From Murdochiella vaginalis (GTDB lineage Bacteria > Bacillota > Clostridia > Tissierellales > Peptoniphilaceae), in NCBI RefSeq assembly GCF_900119705.1, contig NZ_LT632322.1:1178001-1242000 (forward strand): DNA of 64,000 bases, read 5' to 3'. Under the pieces are notes generated by a model that was not told the DNA's origin, ran no database searches, and worked only from the letters and a program-made list of their open reading frames with translations. This document shows, piece after piece, positions 37,840 to 47,210 of the stretch. The position numbers and the translations under genes are program-made. Each line of letters opens with the position of its first letter. Positions within the stretch are counted from its first letter, which is position 1.

Positions 37840-38115
37840 ATGTCGAGAGTTTGTGCAATTTGTGGAAAAACCAAAGCAGCCGGTAATAAGGTTACCTTTT
37901 CGCATAGAGGTATTCGTCGTACGTGGACGCCGAACTTGCGTCGCGTACGTGTTTACGATGAGAACGGTACGCCGAAGCGAATCTATGCCTGCACGCGTTG
38001 CTTGCGTTCCGGCTTAGTAAATCGCAACCGACCGAACGCCGACTATATCGAAGAGTCTCCGGCAGAAGAGACCGTCGTTCAAGAGGAAGTCGTAGAACAA
38101 GCGGTCGAAGCGTAA
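37840..38115 (+). CDS. rpmB: 50S ribosomal protein L28
   Basis: Large-subunit protein with a zinc ribbon (CAIC near the start and CTRC near residue 52) and the core SHRGIRRTWTPNLRRVRV. At 91 aa it is about 25 longer than the usual Gram-positive L28; the extra part is a Glu/Val-rich C-terminal tail (from about residue 70). AGGAGGAAAGTC precedes the ATG. A single-gene unit with its own promoter and a strong terminator, divergent to asp23 as in B. subtilis. Confidence 0.96.
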   Translation: MSRVCAICGKTKAAGNKVTFSHRGIRRTWTPNLRRVRVYDENGTPKRIYACTRCLRSGLVNRNRPNADYIEESPAEETVVQEEVVEQAVEA

Positions 38116-38159
38116 CCACCCGATGTAAGCGGCTTCGATCCGGGTTAGCATTGCAATGA

Positions 38160-38193
38160 AAAGCCCCCTATGCTGTATTGCATAGGGGGCTTT
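38160..38193 (+). terminator. Terminator between rpmB and thiN
   Basis: A perfect 14-bp stem (38160-38173 with 38180-38193) around a six-base loop, GC-rich in the middle and with A/T ends on both sides. It lies between two convergent genes and can serve both rpmB (plus) and thiN (minus). Confidence 0.92.
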
Positions 38194-38220
38194 CTTGTAT
38201 CTTTGACGTCGGAGAAGGCT

Positions 38221-38928
38221 TCACTTTTTATCTTGCTCCTTCGCTTCGGTAAAGGATGCGCGCGCTACGTCCCGAGATTGAATGCAAAAGACGCCGCAGC
38301 CTGTATCACTTTCAATGCGCACTTCATTATTCGATTCCAAAACATGATTGGACACCGCCAGTGAAGATCCTGCACGAAGCGTAGTGTGTGTGATCGAATA
38401 GTCGAATCCTTTTAAAGTCAGTACGCTCTCGCCGGAAAAAAGCAGAAACGACGTATACCAGACAGGAGAACGAAGAGGCAAAGAATATACACCGGGCACA
38501 AGATAACGAATGACATTGTTTGCTGTGTACTGCACTACAGCCATGCCTTGTTCTTCAAAGCGCTTCATCAGCGCTAAATTCACCATGGTATGATCCATCC
38601 TCGAACCGGCGCCACCAAAAAGAAGAACACGCTCTGCTCCCCGTTGGAAGCAATAAGCAAGCGCCAGTTCCGTGTCGGTTTCATCTTTTCGCACCGGATA
38701 ACGAAGGACTTTTCCCTTTTCTATGTACTCCTGAACAAAAGGATGGGAGTATGCGAAAGAAGAAGAGTCAAAGTCTCCTACAAGAAGGTCTGCTTGTAGA
38801 CCCAGACGAAGTAGAACATCAAATCCCCCATCTGCAGCAATGATGGTATCTACTTCATCCAATTTCCGACGTATAAAAGAATCCGACGGAAGACTCTCCC
38901 CTGCTGCGATCACAGCGGCATAGTTCAT
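38221..38928 (-). CDS. thiN: Thiamine pyrophosphokinase
   Basis: Makes thiamine diphosphate from thiamine and ATP. N-terminal domain with IIAADGGFDVLLRLGLQADLLVGDFDS, then KDETDTELALAYC and LFGGAGSRMDHTMVNL; the C-terminal beta domain ends FTEAKEQDKK. 235 aa is slightly long. It overlaps rpe by four bases and ends the gmk-to-thiN operon; the rsgA-rpe-thiN order is typical. Confidence 0.94.
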   Translation of the reverse strand: MNYAAVIAAGESLPSDSFIRRKLDEVDTIIAADGGFDVLLRLGLQADLLVGDFDSSSFAYSHPFVQEYIEKGKVLRYPVRKDETDTELALAYCFQRGAERVLLFGGAGSRMDHTMVNLALMKRFEEQGMAVVQYTANNVIRYLVPGVYSLPLRSPVWYTSFLLFSGESVLTLKGFDYSITHTTLRAGSSLAVSNHVLESNNEVRIESDTGCGVFCIQSRDVARASFTEAKEQDKK

Positions 38929-39581
38929 CGCTGAATATGCTCCAAAAACATTTTTGCCGACTCTCCAGTATGCGCGCCGAACACTGCAGAGCCGGCCACG
39001 ATCCAGTCACAGCCCGCTTCTAACACCGCATCGACATTATCCAAATGGATGCCGCCGTCCACTTCCAAGATAATGTCTTTTCCAGATTCATCAATGCATT
39101 TTCTTGCTTTACGTATTTTTTCCATCATGGACGGGATGAAAGACTGCCCGCCGAAGCCGGGATTTACGCTCATAATGAGAATGAGATCCGTCTCTGGTAA
39201 AACCTCTTCCAACACGGAAACCGGTGTTGCCGGATTCAGTGCGACGCCGGTTTTCATTCCCAGACGATGAATCTCCTGTAGAGCCTGATAACAGTGCGTA
39301 ACAGCCTCCCAGTGGATGGTTAACAGATCACATCCCGCTTTTTGAAAGGCAGGAAAAAGATGCGAGGGTTCTCTCACCATTAAATGCGTATCAAAAAAAA
39401 GAGAGGTGTGCGGGCGCATTTTTGCAAGAAGCGCAGGTCCGAAAGTAATGTTTTCGACAAATTGGCCGTCCATGACATCCAGATGCAAATGCGTTACTCC
39501 CGCCTTTTCCAAAACGTCGATTTCGCGATCCAGTTGATAAAAATCCGCTGATAAAAGCGAAGGAGACAATTGACGATCCAT
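38925..39581 (-). CDS. rpe: Ribulose-phosphate 3-epimerase
   Basis: Interconverts ribulose-5-phosphate and xylulose-5-phosphate in the pentose phosphate pathway. TIM barrel with LSPSLLSADF, HLDVMDGQFVENITFGP, DTHLMVREP, SVNPGFGGQSF and EVDGGIH. 218 aa with the ATG at 39581; upstream in-frame codons exist but lack homology. The metal-binding His and Asp residues are all present. Confidence 0.95.
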   Translation of the reverse strand: MDRQLSPSLLSADFYQLDREIDVLEKAGVTHLHLDVMDGQFVENITFGPALLAKMRPHTSLFFDTHLMVREPSHLFPAFQKAGCDLLTIHWEAVTHCYQALQEIHRLGMKTGVALNPATPVSVLEEVLPETDLILIMSVNPGFGGQSFIPSMMEKIRKARKCIDESGKDIILEVDGGIHLDNVDAVLEAGCDWIVAGSAVFGAHTGESAKMFLEHIQR

Positions 39582-39661
39582 TCCCTTTCCTTTCTTGTTA
39601 CCGATCGCCCTTGACAGGCAATCCACCCTTTTTCAATCCTCCTCGAAGCGGGGAGAATATG

Positions 39662-40555
39662 TTAACGAGCCAGGCGCTTTTCGATTTCCGCATATAGCGT
39701 GAGATAGGATTCATACCGTCCCGCTGCAATCTCGCCCCTCTCCACGGCTTGTTTTATCGCGCATTGCGGTTCTTTGCGGTGGGAGCAATTGCGAAAGCGA
39801 CAAAGCTCTTTTATTCGTGCCATCTCAGGAAATGCGGCTGCCAATTCGGAGACATCCGTAAAATCCCGCAAATCCAAGGAGGAAAACCCGGGCGTGTCAA
39901 AAATGAACGTCTCTTCGCCCAACGAAAAGAGCCGGCTGGTCCGCGTTGTTTGTTTTCCGCGCGCCGTTTTTGCACTGAGTGCACCGACAGAAATCGACTC
40001 TTCTCCGCTCAGTCTTCGTATCAGCGTAGATTTTCCCGCTCCGGACGGACCGGCAATTGCCGTCATGCGTCCTTGCAGGGCTTGCTCAAGGGCGTCCATT
40101 CCTTCGCCGTGAAGGGCATCGACGAAGAAGATCGGATATTCTGTCGGTCGATACCGGCTTTCCCATGCATCGCGCAAACTAGCAGTCGTTCGATCCAGCT
40201 TATTAAAGCAAAGCAATACCGAAAAATGACGTTTTTCCAAAACCGCCAGCAATTTATCCAGCTGCAGAGCGCTCACCATCGGCTCCACCAGCGTCTCCAC
40301 CACTAAAACCTGATCCACATTCGCAACAGGCGGGCGAAGAAGGCGATTCTTGCGAGGAAGCACTTCAGTAATGATGGCTTCTTCGTCCTGGTCGCTTTTC
40401 GTCCAACGAACATAATCTCCAATCATCGGTCGAAGACCATTGTCGCGAAAAACGCCCCTCCCCTTCGCAAAGAGCGTACCTGTCCATGTGACATCATGTC
40501 CTGGCGCCAATTCGTATCGATCTTTCTCTGCCGAAATAATATGTCCTTCGGGCAC
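39662..40555 (-). CDS. rsgA: Ribosome small-subunit GTPase RsgA
   Basis: Circularly permuted GTPase that checks the 30S decoding centre during assembly. N-terminal OB fold (to about 70), then NKLD (G4), the P-loop GPSGAGKSTLI, DTPGF (G3), and a C-terminal zinc finger (CRFRNCSH...CAI). 297 aa is normal. It starts with GTG at 40555, preceded by AAGGAGGAAAT. It follows prkC by 26 bases, an order shared by many Bacillota. Confidence 0.95.
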   Translation of the reverse strand: MPEGHIISAEKDRYELAPGHDVTWTGTLFAKGRGVFRDNGLRPMIGDYVRWTKSDQDEEAIITEVLPRKNRLLRPPVANVDQVLVVETLVEPMVSALQLDKLLAVLEKRHFSVLLCFNKLDRTTASLRDAWESRYRPTEYPIFFVDALHGEGMDALEQALQGRMTAIAGPSGAGKSTLIRRLSGEESISVGALSAKTARGKQTTRTSRLFSLGEETFIFDTPGFSSLDLRDFTDVSELAAAFPEMARIKELCRFRNCSHRKEPQCAIKQAVERGEIAAGRYESYLTLYAEIEKRLAR

Positions 40556-40581
40556 ATTTCCTCCTTACCGCACCGTATGCA

Positions 40582-42528
40582 TTATTCTTTGGATGGCTTG
40601 TTCACGGTGTTGGCTTCCGCCAAGACACCGTCAATATAGATGGAAAATTGTGCTCCCTCCATCGCTTCCACGGATGCGGAAATATAGCCTTCGCTATTGG
40701 CATCAGAGGCACGGAAGGTCTTTTTAAACACCGGCTCCTCGCGCGATTCATTCAGATCAAAAATCGTCACTTCAAAGGTTTCCTTTCCTGCCGGCGGATA
40801 AATCCGCGTCTTGTAAATCATCTTTTTCGATGCGTTGTTTTGGGTGGATGTCGCCTCTTCTCCCATGGACACCGTGATGGAGATCGCGCTATTTTTCTCG
40901 ACCTGTGTGCCGGCAGCAATGGATTGAGAAATGACGGTGCCGGAAGGATAGGTGCTGAAAGAAGTATTGAGCTTTTCGAGCTTCAATCCCGCCTCATTGA
41001 TGGCGGCCAACGCCTGATTTTGCGTCTTGTTGATCAAGACCGGCACCACCGTCATAACAGCTTCCTTGCCTTTGCTTACAATGAGAACCACGCGGCTTCC
41101 GCTCTCCGCCTCCGATCCCACAGAAGGCTCTGTCCCCACCACCTGGTTTTTCGCAAAATTCTCATCAAAGGCCATTTTCGTTTGTCCGAGCCGGAAGCCT
41201 GCTTCCTGCAACAGTTTTGTGGCTTCTTCCACGCTTTTTCCACTCACGTCGGGAACCGTTTTTCGTTTCTTTCCGGAACTGACCACGAGATTAACAGTCG
41301 TCCCTTTTGGTACGGACGTACCGCTCATGATGCTCTGATCAATAACGATGCCTTCTTCCACCTCTTCATCCGGGCGTCTCTCGGTCACCACGCCTTTGAG
41401 ATTGCTCATTGCCAGCTGATCTAAAGCATTTTTTTCTTCTAAATTGATCACTGCCGGTACCATAGCAATTTGATTCTGCTCATTTTTCTTCTTCTGATAC
41501 AGGAAAAATGCCAGAAGAAGCACCAGGGTAATCACGGAAACGGCAATAAGCGAAATGGTGCGCAAACGGAATCGATTGGTTTTCCTCGGCTGCGGGCTCA
41601 TCGCTCCACGACTTTGATACACCGCTTCCGGCACCGGCTCCACCGGCCTCGGCTTTTCCGCATAACGAACAGCAGCCGTAGGAAGAGACATGGTGTCGTC
41701 AAAGTCATTGTAATTATCCAGCGCATCCGCCAGATCCTCGGCAGAACTATACCGATCTTTCGGATTCTTTTCCAAGCAGCGCAAAATAATGCGATTCAGG
41801 CCCGGATGCAGGGACGGATTGCGTTCGATGGGAGCAACCGGCTCTTCTTGAATCTGCTTCATGGCGATGCCCACCGAAGTCTCCGCATCAAAAGGCACCT
41901 TGCCCGTCGCCATCTCATACATGACAACCCCAAGCGAGTAAATATCGGATTGCGCATCCACGGGCTGGCCCTTTGCCTGCTCCGGCGAAATGTAATGTAC
42001 GGTCCCCAAAATATTATTCGTAAAGGTTACGGTGGAAGACGAGGTGATGCGCGCAATACCAAAGTCTGCCACTTTAATATCGCCGGTTTTGGTAATGAGA
42101 ATATTAGCGGGTTTAATGTCCCGATGCACTAAATTGCATTCATGGGCTCGTGCCAAGGCCAGCGCAATCTGCTGTCCGGTTTTCGCAACGACGGCAGAGC
42201 TCATGACGCCATGCGTCTGGATTGCTTCCTTGAGAGTCGTGCCTTCAATGAGTTCCATGACGATATAATGCAACACGCGATCATCAATCTGTTCACGTCC
42301 GACATCATACACATTAACAATGTTAGGATGATTTAATGAGGCCGCAGCCAGCGCTTCATTTTCAAACTTTTGGACAAATTCTTCATCCTCAATATATTGG
42401 TCTTTTAGAATTTTTACGGCCACCTTACGCTTGAGCACAAGATCTTCCGCTTCATAGACATAGGCCATTCCGCCCTGTCCGATACGTTGTTCCAAGCGGT
42501 AGCGCTTATTGAGCAGAATCGGCTTCAT
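40582..42528 (-). CDS. prkC: Serine/threonine protein kinase with PASTA domains
   Basis: Membrane kinase that senses peptidoglycan precursors or muropeptides. Kinase domain (about 10-270) with VAVK, HRDIKPANIL and DFG; a juxtamembrane stretch; one membrane helix (about 324-344); three extracellular PASTA repeats (about 355-421, 422-489 and 491-558); then a further ~90-residue C-terminal segment with beta-like character. Start: TAGGAGG is followed by two ATGs; the second (42528, five bases away) is better spaced than the first (42531). It overlaps the prpC 3' end by 23 bases. Confidence 0.94.
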   Translation of the reverse strand: MKPILLNKRYRLEQRIGQGGMAYVYEAEDLVLKRKVAVKILKDQYIEDEEFVQKFENEALAAASLNHPNIVNVYDVGREQIDDRVLHYIVMELIEGTTLKEAIQTHGVMSSAVVAKTGQQIALALARAHECNLVHRDIKPANILITKTGDIKVADFGIARITSSSTVTFTNNILGTVHYISPEQAKGQPVDAQSDIYSLGVVMYEMATGKVPFDAETSVGIAMKQIQEEPVAPIERNPSLHPGLNRIILRCLEKNPKDRYSSAEDLADALDNYNDFDDTMSLPTAAVRYAEKPRPVEPVPEAVYQSRGAMSPQPRKTNRFRLRTISLIAVSVITLVLLLAFFLYQKKKNEQNQIAMVPAVINLEEKNALDQLAMSNLKGVVTERRPDEEVEEGIVIDQSIMSGTSVPKGTTVNLVVSSGKKRKTVPDVSGKSVEEATKLLQEAGFRLGQTKMAFDENFAKNQVVGTEPSVGSEAESGSRVVLIVSKGKEAVMTVVPVLINKTQNQALAAINEAGLKLEKLNTSFSTYPSGTVISQSIAAGTQVEKNSAISITVSMGEEATSTQNNASKKMIYKTRIYPPAGKETFEVTIFDLNESREEPVFKKTFRASDANSEGYISASVEAMEGAQFSIYIDGVLAEANTVNKPSKE

Positions 42529-43255
42529 CATCGCCTCCTATGTCATAGAGGGTCAACGTAATGTTATCCGCTCCCCCGTTATCATTGGCCAGCTTAACAA
42601 GACGTTCACACGCCTCACGTGCTCCCGGCTCTTCTTGCAAGACCTCTTCTATACTTGTCGTGTCCATCATCTTTGTCAGACCGTCACTGCACAGCAGCAG
42701 ACGATCCCCGGAAGAAAGCGGCAGCGTACGGGTATCCACCTCGATGGTTTCATCCGTTCCCACGGCGCGCGTAAGGGTGTTGCGATCCGGATGCACCAGC
42801 GCCTCCTCCGGCGTTAGCAAGCCCTGTCGAACCATATCCGCCACCAGCGAATGGTCCTGCGTGAGCTGCAGGAGCTTTCCGTCGCGGAAAAGATAAATGC
42901 GGCTGTCCCCGACATGTGCAATGGTCAATTGTCTGTCGGCAATGACCGCTGCACAAATGGTGGTTCCCATTCGACGATATTCCGGAACATGTTCCCCTTT
43001 TTCGTAGATCGCCGAATTCGCCGCTTCTATCGCCTCTGTCAAAAACGCTTCATAGTCATTCCGATCCTTATCCTTCATAAAGTAGGATTGGCAGGCGTCA
43101 ATGGCCATGGATGCTGCAACTTCTCCGGCATTATGTCCGCCCATACCATCCGCCAGCAAAAGCAGCGAAAAGCGAGGATGAAAATAATTGGAATAGCGAT
43201 CCTGATTCATGGAACGCACGCGTCCCACATCGGTTATGGAATAGGTGTTCATCAA
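42506..43255 (-). CDS. prpC: PP2C-type protein phosphatase PrpC/Stp
   Basis: Metal-dependent phosphatase that reverses PrkC phosphorylation. Motifs: DVGRVRSMNQD, LLADGMGGHNAGEVAS, HVGDSRIYLF, SSGDRLLLCSDGLT and GADNITL. 249 aa is standard. It overlaps rlmN by four bases and prkC by 23 bases, keeping phosphatase and kinase coupled. Confidence 0.95.
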   Translation of the reverse strand: MMNTYSITDVGRVRSMNQDRYSNYFHPRFSLLLLADGMGGHNAGEVAASMAIDACQSYFMKDKDRNDYEAFLTEAIEAANSAIYEKGEHVPEYRRMGTTICAAVIADRQLTIAHVGDSRIYLFRDGKLLQLTQDHSLVADMVRQGLLTPEEALVHPDRNTLTRAVGTDETIEVDTRTLPLSSGDRLLLCSDGLTKMMDTTSIEEVLQEEPGAREACERLVKLANDNGGADNITLTLYDIGGDDEADSAQ

Positions 43256-44286
43256 TTCCTCTCTTCTTCTTCATACAGGACGCGCAGCTGCCCGCAGGCA
43301 GCATCGATATCTGCTCCGCGTTTCTGTCGAATGCTGACATGCACGCCGTTCTTCTCCAACCGTTCGGCAAAACGGGCGATTGCCTTTACGTTTGCGGAAT
43401 GGCCCTGAAACTCCTCGATCGTATTCAAGGGAATCAGATTCACATGATATTGCGGACCAACAAGATGCGTGCTCATCCACTGCACATCCTCTTCTCGGTC
43501 ATTTTCACCCTGAATGAGGGCGTACTCCAGGCTGATACGTCTTCCCGTCTTGGCAAAATAGGCATCGCAAGCGTCGAGCACTTGTGCAATGCCATAGCGT
43601 CGGGCAATGGGCATGGTTCGCTTTCGCCGTTCATCTGACGTCGCGTGCAGGGAAATGGCCAAGTTGATAGCCAGCTTTTCCTCCATAAGGCGATAAATGC
43701 CCGGAACAATGCCGCACGTGGATAGAGTAATGTGCCGCTCACTCAAATTCTTCCCTTCCGGCGCCGTGACGAGGTGAATAAAGCGAAGCACTTCATCAAA
43801 GTTATCCAACGGTTCACCGATCCCCATGAGAACAATACGGGTGATGGGAGTATTTTCCCATTCTTCCACTCGATATACCTGTTCCAATATTTCTTCGGCT
43901 TGCAGATTTCGCCCGAATGCGGCTTTGGTGGAAGCGCAAAACGTACATCCCATGCGGCAGCCGACCTGCGTCGACACGCAAAGCGTCGTACGATCCGCAT
44001 AGGGCATGAATACCGTCTCAATGGCTGCACCGTCTTCCAGGGCCAACAAATACTTTGCGCTGCCGTCACAAGAAGCGAGACGATGTATCTTCTGCACTGT
44101 GCGTACAGGAAGGCTTGCCGCTCGCTCCCGAAACGCCTTGGGCAGGACATGAGCCTCAAGAATATCCCGTTTACGCTCGACATGGAAATGATGAAAAAGT
44201 TGATTTCCGCGAAAAGCGGGAAAGCCTTGCCGAATCGCCCATTCCCTACATTCCGCAAGCGTAAACGCATTGCCTGCACGTTGCAT
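43252..44286 (-). CDS. rlmN: 23S rRNA (adenine-2503-C2)-methyltransferase RlmN
   Basis: Radical-SAM methyltransferase acting on A2503 of 23S rRNA and A37 of some tRNAs. The 4Fe-4S motif is CRMGCTFC (CxxxCxxC), with the methyl-carrying Cys in DAACGQL near the C-terminus and LMGIGEPLDN in the middle. 344 aa is normal. AGGAGGAAA precedes the start; it lies 21 bases after rsmB. Confidence 0.96.
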   Translation of the reverse strand: MQRAGNAFTLAECREWAIRQGFPAFRGNQLFHHFHVERKRDILEAHVLPKAFRERAASLPVRTVQKIHRLASCDGSAKYLLALEDGAAIETVFMPYADRTTLCVSTQVGCRMGCTFCASTKAAFGRNLQAEEILEQVYRVEEWENTPITRIVLMGIGEPLDNFDEVLRFIHLVTAPEGKNLSERHITLSTCGIVPGIYRLMEEKLAINLAISLHATSDERRKRTMPIARRYGIAQVLDACDAYFAKTGRRISLEYALIQGENDREEDVQWMSTHLVGPQYHVNLIPLNTIEEFQGHSANVKAIARFAERLEKNGVHVSIRQKRGADIDAACGQLRVLYEEEERN

Positions 44287-44307
44287 ATTTCCTCCTGCTT
44301 TCCGTTA

Positions 44308-45624
44308 TTATACCATCCCCGCTCTATTGCCGTCAGCGGTCGGTCGCCGAAAGCGCGCAATGAAGAAGCCATCCGAATGCTCAACCAGAGGGGAATACCG
44401 CAGCACCGATTTTCCCTCCATGGGTTCCGGCTTCCAGTTCGTGGGAAGCGTCGAGATAACTTCTTCGTTCTCTTTTCTGCCGTAGGTGCAGGTGCTATAC
44501 ACCAGTCGACCGCCGGGTTTAACGTAACGCAGTGCCGTTTGCAGAATCTCTTTTTGCAAACGGGCCAGTGTCTCGATATCCTCTTCTCGTCGATTCCAAC
44601 GTATATCGGGTTTGCGCCCCAAAAGTCCAAGACCCGAACAAGGCGCATCCACCAGCACAGCATCAAACCGATTTTCCCATTCCGCTTGAAACACACGCGC
44701 ATCGCTTATGTGTATTTCCAGCGGTGCATGCATGCGTGCTGCATTCTCTTCCATATAGCGTCGTTTTTCTTCTACTACGTCATTGGCAACAATCCGACAC
44801 GATGGTGCGAGAAGCTTCATCGCTACGGATTTTCCGCCCGGTGCCGCACAAAGATCGAGGATTTCTCCCTCTTGGATTCCTTCTACGGTCATTTCCGCGG
44901 CGCGCACGCCAGCCTGCGACTGAATAGTAATTTTCCCTTCCCGAAATGCTTCAGTATCGGTTACCATACCGCTATTGCATAGAAGACAGTGTGAGGAAAT
45001 TGTGCCAAAGCGGAGTCCGGAAAGAAAAGGTGCAAGGGATTGATAAAGCGCCTCACGAGATTGATCGGGTGAAACGAAAAGACTGATGGGCGCCGGTTCG
45101 TTTTGTTTGGCCAATACCCTCTCCCAATCGCTTTCTGAAAAACAGCATGCCAAGTACTTGGCCATCCAATCCGGAACGGAATAGCGAACGGCAAGACGTT
45201 TCTGACGGTCGGCTATGGGAAGCTCTTTGGCTTTATCTCCCCCGCGCAAAAGAGAACGAAGTACAGCATTGACATAGCGTTTCAGAGCCTGCTCCTTTTT
45301 TGGTACCAGCGAAACCGCCTGATCGACCGCCGCATGGGGCGGAGTCTCTAAAAAGTACAATTCATAGAGGGCGAGGCGAAGAATATTGCGTACCGTGCCT
45401 TTCTGTTTGGCCATGGGGCGCGCCGAAAAGGTGTCCAACACCGCATCTAAATAGCGCCGGTTTTCCAATACGCCATAAACGAGCCGACGCATCGAAGCAC
45501 GGTCACGAGCATCCGTCATCGCTTGCGCATGACGATTGAGGGCTCTTTCTACCGCTTCCCCTGTACGCTCTCCTTGTACCAGCACAGCAAGTGCACCGGC
45601 TCTTGCCTCATCCGCTTTTCCCAT
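44308..45624 (-). CDS. rsmB: 16S rRNA (cytosine-967-C5)-methyltransferase RsmB
   Basis: Methylates C967 of 16S rRNA. N-terminal NusB-like domain (about 1-140), then the SAM domain with DLCAAPGGKS, VDAPCSGLGLLGRKPDIRW (first catalytic Cys) and VYSTCT (second Cys). 438 aa. The ATG at 45624 overlaps the fmt stop (TGATG) and has GGGAG eight bases upstream; an earlier in-frame ATG at 45639 lacks a ribosome binding site. Confidence 0.95.
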   Translation of the reverse strand: MGKADEARAGALAVLVQGERTGEAVERALNRHAQAMTDARDRASMRRLVYGVLENRRYLDAVLDTFSARPMAKQKGTVRNILRLALYELYFLETPPHAAVDQAVSLVPKKEQALKRYVNAVLRSLLRGGDKAKELPIADRQKRLAVRYSVPDWMAKYLACCFSESDWERVLAKQNEPAPISLFVSPDQSREALYQSLAPFLSGLRFGTISSHCLLCNSGMVTDTEAFREGKITIQSQAGVRAAEMTVEGIQEGEILDLCAAPGGKSVAMKLLAPSCRIVANDVVEEKRRYMEENAARMHAPLEIHISDARVFQAEWENRFDAVLVDAPCSGLGLLGRKPDIRWNRREEDIETLARLQKEILQTALRYVKPGGRLVYSTCTYGRKENEEVISTLPTNWKPEPMEGKSVLRYSPLVEHSDGFFIARFRRPTADGNRAGMV

Positions 45625-46565
45625 CACGCATTCTCCCATGGAGTGATTTTCGTTCCCGGTGCTACCGGATGACCGTTCAGAAACGCACCGACCGACATTG
45701 CTTTTTTATTAGCCGGCTGTAGCATATCCACCACAAACAGTCCTTCTCCTGTCTGAATAGCAATGCCGTTCTTATCGGCACGCAGAATCTCCCCTACTTC
45801 GCCTTTATCGACATCTTTCTCCGCATGCGCCGCATGGACTTTGTATTCTTCGCCCATCCAACGCAATTTCGCGCCCGGCCACTCTTTCACAGTTAATACC
45901 TGGCGGACCAGCATTGGGGCCGATTTTCTCATGTCTAACAAACCGTCTTCGCGCTGAATCTTTTTCGCGTAGGTTGCCTTGTTGTCATCTTGGGGCACAC
46001 GTACCGCGTAATACGCATCATAATGGCGAAGGGTATCCAACAGCACCTCTGCGCCAAGAACGCTGAGTTTTTTCGATACGGTGCTCAAATCCTCATCTTT
46101 TAGTGAGAAAGAAGCCTGTTGAAGCATATCCCCGGCATCGAGTTCCTTTTCCACCAACATTGCTGTTACTCCCACTTCGTTCTCGCCGGCAAGCATGGCC
46201 CGCTGAATGGGTGCGGCGCCGCGATAGTGCGGAAGCAGGCTTGCGTGAATATTTAAAATCTTTCCGGCATAGCGGCGAAGCAGTGTATTGCCGAGCAGCT
46301 GACCGAAGGCGATTACCACCAACACATCCGCTTGCGCCTCTTCGAGCCGGGAAAGAAATGCGGCATCGTTTACGGAATCCGGCGTTTCCACCGGAAGAGA
46401 AAGCGCAAGTGCCGCTTCCTTCACAGGCGTCGGGCTCCATTTTCCGCGGGATCTTCTTCGATCCGGTTGCGAAACGACCAAAACAACGTCCATATCGTTC
46501 GCAGCATGAAGGGCCTGAAGCGAAGGAAGTGCAAAATCCGGCGTGCCGAAAAAGGCGATACGCAT
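45624..46565 (-). CDS. fmt: Methionyl-tRNA formyltransferase
   Basis: Formylates initiator Met-tRNA. It opens RIAFFGTPDFALPSLQAL, and has the formyl-transfer motif SLLPHYRGAAPIQRA; the C-terminal OB-like domain binds tRNA. 313 aa is normal. Its ATG overlaps the def stop (TAATG). The def-fmt pair encodes the two opposing halves of the formyl cycle. Confidence 0.96.
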   Translation of the reverse strand: MRIAFFGTPDFALPSLQALHAANDMDVVLVVSQPDRRRSRGKWSPTPVKEAALALSLPVETPDSVNDAAFLSRLEEAQADVLVVIAFGQLLGNTLLRRYAGKILNIHASLLPHYRGAAPIQRAMLAGENEVGVTAMLVEKELDAGDMLQQASFSLKDEDLSTVSKKLSVLGAEVLLDTLRHYDAYYAVRVPQDDNKATYAKKIQREDGLLDMRKSAPMLVRQVLTVKEWPGAKLRWMGEEYKVHAAHAEKDVDKGEVGEILRADKNGIAIQTGEGLFVVDMLQPANKKAMSVGAFLNGHPVAPGTKITPWENA

Positions 46566-47146
46566 TACTGCTCTCCTTTCGCTTCGTCAGCGGAATTCGA
46601 CGCCTCTTCCTGCTCTACTTCTGTTTCCTCGTCTTCCTCATCCAACAGATGATGCGCACGCAAATATGCTTTCTGTTCGTCTGTGGGATGTGCAAGGTCG
46701 ATTTCTTCTTCCACTAAGTCCCGAAACAGCACGCCGTTCAAGTGATCGATTTCGTGACAGAGACAACGGGCGAAAAGTCCTTCCGCTTTGACCGTTCTCT
46801 CCACGCCCTCTTCGTCCTGATACGACACCGTAACGCTTTGCGGGCGATAGACCGTCCCGTTGTAGTGCGGGACGGATAGGCATCCCTCAATATCCAACTG
46901 CTGCTCTTCGGAACGTTCGAGGATCTCGGGATTCACCATTTTATACACACCTTCCCCGACATCCACCGTAATGAGACGGCGCAATCTGCCTATCTGTGGC
47001 GCCGCGAGACCCACGCCCTGGTTTTCTTTCATGGTTTCCACCATGGCATCCAGAAGCGCGCGGATCTTGTCATTTACAGCATTGACCGGCTTTGCTTTTT
47101 TGCGAAGGATAGGATCTCCCTCTACGCGCAAGGTTAATAAAGCCAT
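46565..47146 (-). CDS. def: Peptide deformylase
   Basis: Removes the N-formyl group from nascent chains at the ribosome. All three motifs are present: GVGLAAPQIG (44-53), EGCLSVP with metal ligand Cys89, and HEIDH (131-135). The residue before HEIDH is Cys where Gln is usual. At 193 aa it carries an extra C-terminal tail of about 30 Glu/Asp-rich residues. AAAGGACAATC precedes the ATG; two hairpins fill the gap to priA. Confidence 0.96.
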   Translation of the reverse strand: MALLTLRVEGDPILRKKAKPVNAVNDKIRALLDAMVETMKENQGVGLAAPQIGRLRRLITVDVGEGVYKMVNPEILERSEEQQLDIEGCLSVPHYNGTVYRPQSVTVSYQDEEGVERTVKAEGLFARCLCHEIDHLNGVLFRDLVEEEIDLAHPTDEQKAYLRAHHLLDEEDEETEVEQEEASNSADEAKGEQ

Positions 47147-47163
47147 GATTGTCCTTTCTTTTT

Positions 47164-47210
47164 CACCGCTTGAAAAGCGGTCCTTCTTGTTTCGTGCGGC
47201 ACATGCCGCA
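47164..47210 (-). other. Two small hairpins between priA and def
   Basis: In the minus-strand transcript the priA stop is followed by TGCGGC/GCCGCA (47195-47200 with 47205-47210) and then ACCGCTT/AAGCGGT (47165-47171 with 47175-47181). Neither is followed by a T run, so they are not simple terminators. They could be processing or stabilising structures ahead of def. Confidence 0.5.

Noticed and set aside
40648-41424. 258-codon open frame opposite prkC
   Set aside because: Antisense to the kinase's PASTA region, no homology, no start signal.
43732-44982. 416-codon open frame on the plus strand opposite rlmN and rsmB
   Set aside because: It spans parts of two well-conserved minus-strand genes, has no ribosome binding site and no recognisable motif; it is a by-product of codon composition.
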